A stretch of DNA of 8,037 nucleotides from Cyanobacteria bacterium Co-bin13 (GTDB taxonomy: Bacteria > Cyanobacteriota > Cyanobacteriia > Phormidesmidales > Phormidesmidaceae), in assembly GCA_014534385.1 (NCBI GenBank), contig JACVRP010000161.1, forward strand, positions 1-8,037. The letters are read 5' to 3'. A program made the position numbers and the translations under genes. Below, piece by piece: positions 5,170-8,037 of the stretch; positions within the stretch are counted from its first letter, which is position 1, and each line of letters opens with the position of its first letter. The notes under the pieces were generated by a model that was not told the origin of the DNA, did not search any database, and saw only the letters and a program-made list of their open reading frames with translations.

Positions 5170-7419
5170 ATGACAGCTCCTTCTCTGGTTCTCACCACTC
5201 TGCTCACAGGGCTTCTCGTTACCCTTGCCGGACCGGGGCAGGCTCAGACTGCGCCGCCCCAAAGCCTGCTTCAGCCAGATGGCACTACCGTTGCCAACGG
5301 CCCTCAAGCCGATCGTCAGTACGTGCTGATCCACGTCAGTGCGACGGCTGGCAGCGATACGACCGGCGACGGTAGCCAAATGAAGCCGCTTAAGACCATC
5401 TCGCGGGCGCTGCAGATGGCCGAGGCAGGCACAGTCATTGTGCTGGCTCCGGGGGAGTACAGTGCCGCGAGTGGAGAGGTGTTTCCACTGCAGTTGCGGC
5501 CTGGGGTGACCGTGCAGGGGACCCCAGGACCGGGCCGTAACCCAGCCGTTATCCAGGGCGGCGGCAGTTACCTCAGTCCTAGCCAGGGCCAGGTCAACAT
5601 CGCTATTTTGGCCGTTGATCGGGCGGGCTTGGGCAATGTTATGGTCAGCAATTCTGCGCCTCAGGGCTACGGAGTTTGGGTAGAAGCGGGCAGCCCTGTC
5701 CTGCGTGAAAATTTCTTTGTCGGTAACGGCCAGGCTGGCGTTTACGCTGCCGGAGCGGGACTGCCTCTGATACAGCGGAACTATTTCACCCAAAACGGAG
5801 TAGCCGGACTAATCATTGGCGGCTCGTCCCAGGCGCAGGTCCAGGCCAACGTGTTTGAAAATACCAATATTGGCATTCAGGTTGCTCCCGGCGCAGCTCC
5901 CCGTATTGAGGAAAACCGCATTGTTCAGAACCAAGATGGGCTGATCCTCCAAGCCAATGCCCGGCCTGCCCTAGCCAATAACACCATCGCCCGCAACCGC
6001 CGTAATGGGCTAGTCGAGTTTCAGACCCCTGCTCAAGCTGAGGTGTCGTCAAGTGCAGAGGCGGTCGTTCCGGGCCCAGCTCCTGCTTTGGCTGCTCCTG
6101 CTTTGGCCGGTAGCGCAGCCAGTCAACCAGCGACCCTGTTCCCTGTCACGGCTCCCATCGCCACTGCCATCCTCAACGCGGCCCCTCCTTCGCAGCCAGC
6201 AGCCTTACCAGACTCTCAACCCCCTGCTGAGGTGGGGCAGACTGCCCCTATTGTTGCCCCCATTGCTGTAGAGCCTCTAGAACTTCAACAGCCGGCAAAT
6301 ACGATAGCGGTTGCGCCGCCAGTCTCCCCAGTTCCCGCTTTAGAAACCCCTGAGTCTGAACCTGCAGCAGAGAGCCTGCCTGCCCCAGATGAAATGGCAT
6401 CGACCGGCAGCGCGTTGCCCGAGCCTGAACCGCCTGTGAGAGTTCAACCAGCTCTGGACGTTCCGACTGAAGTGCCCCCTAGCGCTGCGGAGGCTGACCA
6501 GCCTACGCCTACCATTGCGCCGGTTATCGCCTCTGATCCACCGTTGCCCCAGCCCGCGCCTCCAGAAGCGCCCTCGCTGCCAGCAACGGTCGTACCGGAA
6601 CCTGCCGTAGCCGAACCAGCCCCAGCAGACGTACCGGCTTCAACTTCTCCCCAGCAGACGGCAGGGGCTGAGCCTGAAAACATTGTCGCTTTGCGAGCCC
6701 GAATCTTAGCCCAGCGGCAGCCGTCAACCCCGTCAGCGGCCGGGGGTCCAGACGCGTCCTCTGCAGCCGTTGATCTAGCTGTCATTCCTGCCCCTGAGGC
6801 AGCCTTGACGACGGAAGCTCTCGCTGCGCCAAGCCCAGGAGGCAACCTTGCGGCACTGCGAGAGCGGCTGCTCCGCAATCGGAACGGGGCTCAGACGGCC
6901 ACAGCGGCAGAGGCGACTGGAGGGGTTGCGATTGAAGTTACGCCGCCACCAGTAGAGGCGGTTGCCCAGCCTAATTCCCAAAATCTGGTGGCTCTCGATC
7001 AGTCTTTGCCGCTGATCCCAACCGAGGGTAGCCTGCCAGCATCGCCCGGACCTGATGTTCCGGCATTGTCGACGCCCAGTGGGGGGCTGCCGCTGCTCCA
7101 GGTGCCCAGCTCCAATATTCCGGTGGGCAATGGAGGATCGCTGCCGGAAATTTTGGCTAGCAGCGGCATTGGTAATGGTCCGCCAGCCCCGCCCTCGCGC
7201 TCTAGCAGTTTGGGGCTTAACTACAAGGTTTTTGTGCCTGCTGCCGACGAGGCCGCCCAAAGCCGAGTCCGGGCGGTTGTCCCCGATGCCTTTCGGGTGC
7301 GGGTGAATGGGCAGATGGTGATGCAGGCGGGAGCCTTTGGGGATCAGGCGACAGCAGATGCGATCGCAAACACCCTAATCCAGCAGGGCCTCGATGCCAG
7401 AGTGCAGCACGTGCCCTAG
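5170..7419 (+). CDS. Exported DUF1565 beta-helix protein with Pro/Ala-rich linker and SPOR-like C-terminus
   Basis: 749 residues. The ATG at 5170 is the only usual start codon in this frame after the upstream TAA at 5083-5085. A hydrophobic segment (5-20) ending GPGQA-Q (25/26) looks like a signal peptide, though its n-region has no Lys or Arg. Residues about 52-285 match DUF1565: VSATAGSDTTGDGS (56-69), PLKTISRAL (73-81), GTVIVLAPGEY (87-97), LRPGVTVQG (109-117), then five 21-23-residue parallel beta-helix rungs with turn motifs ENFF, RNYF, ANVF, ENRI and NNTI (180-271). Residues about 286-682 are a Pro/Ala-rich, probably disordered linker. Residues 684-747 (NYKVFVPA..., VVPDAFRVRVNGQMVMQAGAF, LIQQGLDARVQ) resemble the SPOR-like end common in cyanobacterial DUF1565 proteins; SPOR domains bind denuded peptidoglycan. 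A periplasmic, cell-wall-associated role is inferred; the helix ligand is unknown. It is transcribed alone, divergent from thiE and convergent with cysS. Confidence 0.9.
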   Translation: MTAPSLVLTTLLTGLLVTLAGPGQAQTAPPQSLLQPDGTTVANGPQADRQYVLIHVSATAGSDTTGDGSQMKPLKTISRALQMAEAGTVIVLAPGEYSAASGEVFPLQLRPGVTVQGTPGPGRNPAVIQGGGSYLSPSQGQVNIAILAVDRAGLGNVMVSNSAPQGYGVWVEAGSPVLRENFFVGNGQAGVYAAGAGLPLIQRNYFTQNGVAGLIIGGSSQAQVQANVFENTNIGIQVAPGAAPRIEENRIVQNQDGLILQANARPALANNTIARNRRNGLVEFQTPAQAEVSSSAEAVVPGPAPALAAPALAGSAASQPATLFPVTAPIATAILNAAPPSQPAALPDSQPPAEVGQTAPIVAPIAVEPLELQQPANTIAVAPPVSPVPALETPESEPAAESLPAPDEMASTGSALPEPEPPVRVQPALDVPTEVPPSAAEADQPTPTIAPVIASDPPLPQPAPPEAPSLPATVVPEPAVAEPAPADVPASTSPQQTAGAEPENIVALRARILAQRQPSTPSAAGGPDASSAAVDLAVIPAPEAALTTEALAAPSPGGNLAALRERLLRNRNGAQTATAAEATGGVAIEVTPPPVEAVAQPNSQNLVALDQSLPLIPTEGSLPASPGPDVPALSTPSGGLPLLQVPSSNIPVGNGGSLPEILASSGIGNGPPAPPSRSSSLGLNYKVFVPAADEAAQSRVRAVVPDAFRVRVNGQMVMQAGAFGDQATADAIANTLIQQGLDARVQHVP
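6079..6108 (+). repeat. 15-nt tandem microduplication in the DUF1565 linker
   Basis: GCTCCTGCTTTGGCT (6079-6093) is followed by GCTCCTGCTTTGGCC (6094-6108), differing only in the last base. It encodes APALA-APALA (residues 304-313), in frame, so the linker has recently gained five residues. Confidence 0.85.
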
Positions 7420-7436
7420 CGGATTGGCCCTAGCGG
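7413..7436. repeat. Direct repeat GCCCTAGCGG at the two convergent stop codons
   Basis: GCCCTAGCGG occurs at 7413-7422 and 7427-7436. The first copy contains the plus-strand TAG of the DUF1565 gene (7417-7419) and the second contains the minus-strand TAG of cysS (7432-7430). Only 10 bp separate the two genes. No hairpin with a T-run is visible for either. Confidence 0.7.
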
Positions 7437-8037
7437 TGCCAGTCAGTAACGCCCCCCGGCTTGTCGATTAGCGTAATGCCCTGGGCCTGTAGCTCGTCTC
7501 GCAGGCGATCGGCTTCGGCAAAGTTCTTCCCCTTGCGGGCGGCATTGCGCTGATCGATCAGGGCGGCTACCTCCGTATCCGAGAGCCCGCTGGCAGCGGC
7601 TTCTTCCGCCTCGGGCTGAGCCTCTAGGCCCAAGACCTGGGCCAGACACACCAGCGTCTGCCACTGCTGGCGCAGCTCATCTGCCCCAGTATCAGCCTTG
7701 CCTTCATGGACGATCAGATTACCGGCGCGGCGCAGATCCTTGGCCAGGTCAAACAGCACCGCCAGCCCTCCGGACGTGTTGAAGTCATCGTCCATTGTGG
7801 TCTGGAACTGCTGCACGGCAGGGCTATCTCGATCAATTCGCATAGCGGCAGGATTGCCGAAGTCAGCGTCGCTCACGTCGGGCCAGCCCAGCTTCTCACC
7901 AAACTGATGGCCGAACAGCAGCCCTTCCTTAAGGGTGTGCCAGCTATTTTGGGCAGATGCGATCGCATCTCCCGTAAAGTCCACCGGCTTGCGGTATTGA
8001 GCCTGCAGAAGAAACAGGCGCACCGCCATCGGGTCGG
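7430..8037 (-). CDS. cysS: Cysteine--tRNA ligase (CysRS), C-terminal part
   Basis: The gene enters from the right edge; about 201 residues are visible, in frame from 8035, beginning DPMAVRLFLLQAQYRKPVDF. This is the end of the catalytic-core region of CysRS, which attaches cysteine to tRNA-Cys in the cytosol. Next comes the helical domain with FQTTMDDDFNTSGGLAVLFD, a near-invariant CysRS segment, and then the C-terminal RNAARKGKNFAEADRLRDEL and GITLIDKPGGVTDW, typical of the last residues of the family. The HIGH and KMSKS motifs and zinc ligands lie beyond the window and cannot be checked. A start at the ATG at 8029 would be wrong, because the frame stays open and conserved upstream of it (DP before MAVRLF). 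The family assignment is firm; whether the gene is intact cannot be seen. Confidence 0.95.
   Translation of the reverse strand, partial: DPMAVRLFLLQAQYRKPVDFTGDAIASAQNSWHTLKEGLLFGHQFGEKLGWPDVSDADFGNPAAMRIDRDSPAVQQFQTTMDDDFNTSGGLAVLFDLAKDLRRAGNLIVHEGKADTGADELRQQWQTLVCLAQVLGLEAQPEAEEAAASGLSDTEVAALIDQRNAARKGKNFAEADRLRDELQAQGITLIDKPGGVTDWHR

Larger units (their letters stand above)
174..7966. repeat. HIP1 palindromes GCGATCGC, six dispersed copies
   Basis: Copies lie at 174-181, 1970-1977, 3563-3570, 4389-4396, 7360-7367 and 7959-7966, all inside genes (ABC transporter, 133-aa protein, thiS, thiE, DUF1565, cysS). Random expectation for an octamer in 8 kb is about 0.12. This abundance is characteristic of many cyanobacterial genomes and is the best taxonomic marker here. 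Confidence 0.9.

Noticed and set aside
5086..5375. Plus-strand frame across the tandem repeat (start at 5073) as a small protein
   Set aside because: It overlaps the DUF1565 gene in another frame, has no ribosome binding site, and the 14-nt period breaks any repeat-encoded peptide.
4996..5793. 265-codon open frame on the minus strand
   Set aside because: It lies antisense to the start of the DUF1565 gene and its repeat leader. The composition is Arg/Ser-rich and domain-free, as expected of a shadow frame in GC-rich DNA.
6444..6878. 144-codon Gly/Ala/Ser-rich minus-strand frame
   Set aside because: It is the antisense shadow of the Pro/Ala linker (Pro and Ala codons read backwards as Gly, Trp, Ser and Ala); no motif.
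6775..7260. 161-codon minus-strand frame
   Set aside because: Shadow of the DUF1565 coding sequence; Arg-rich, no recognisable domain.

Overview
The window reads as chromosomal DNA from a moderately GC-rich cyanobacterium. The evidence is six copies of the octamer GCGATCGC (HIP1), a DUF1517 membrane protein, a ThiD2-ThiE fusion followed by thiS, a DUF1565 beta-helix protein with a SPOR-like C-terminus, and a small conserved protein of a type I associate with cyanobacteria. The genus cannot be fixed from the sequence. There are no tRNA or rRNA genes, insertion sequences, CRISPR arrays or phage genes, so this is ordinary core or shell genome.

Layout. Positions 1-186 (minus) hold the N-terminus of an ABC exporter. 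Positions 307-1428 (minus) encode a four-helix membrane protein with a divergent YdcF/DUF218 domain. Positions 1678-2079 (minus) encode a 133-residue unknown, preceded by a strong ribosome binding site and followed by a perfect 13-bp hairpin. Positions 2319-3275 (minus) encode a DUF1517 protein ending in a clear Rho-independent-type terminator at 2260-2288. Positions 3530-4902 (minus) are a thiamin operon: thiD2-thiE fusion, then thiS, with the genes overlapping or nearly so. A 267-bp divergent spacer carries a TTAAC direct repeat and a C/A-rich 14-nt tandem repeat. Positions 5170-7419 (plus) encode a 749-residue exported beta-helix protein with a long Pro/Ala linker and a SPOR-like end. Ten bases further on, convergently, lies the 3' part of cysS (7430-8037, minus).

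Functions. ThiE condenses HMP-PP with the thiazole phosphate, the ThiD2 domain should supply HMP-PP, and ThiS carries sulfur for the thiazole, so that pair is one pathway. The other genes look like independent housekeeping or envelope genes. The two terminator-like hairpins on the minus strand suggest at least three separate leftward transcripts. No gene-free stretch exceeds 300 bp.

The most interesting parts are the DUF1565 protein (linker with a repeated NLxAL-type motif and a microduplication) and its unusual repeat leader without a Shine-Dalgarno. No clearly new multi-gene system is visible.
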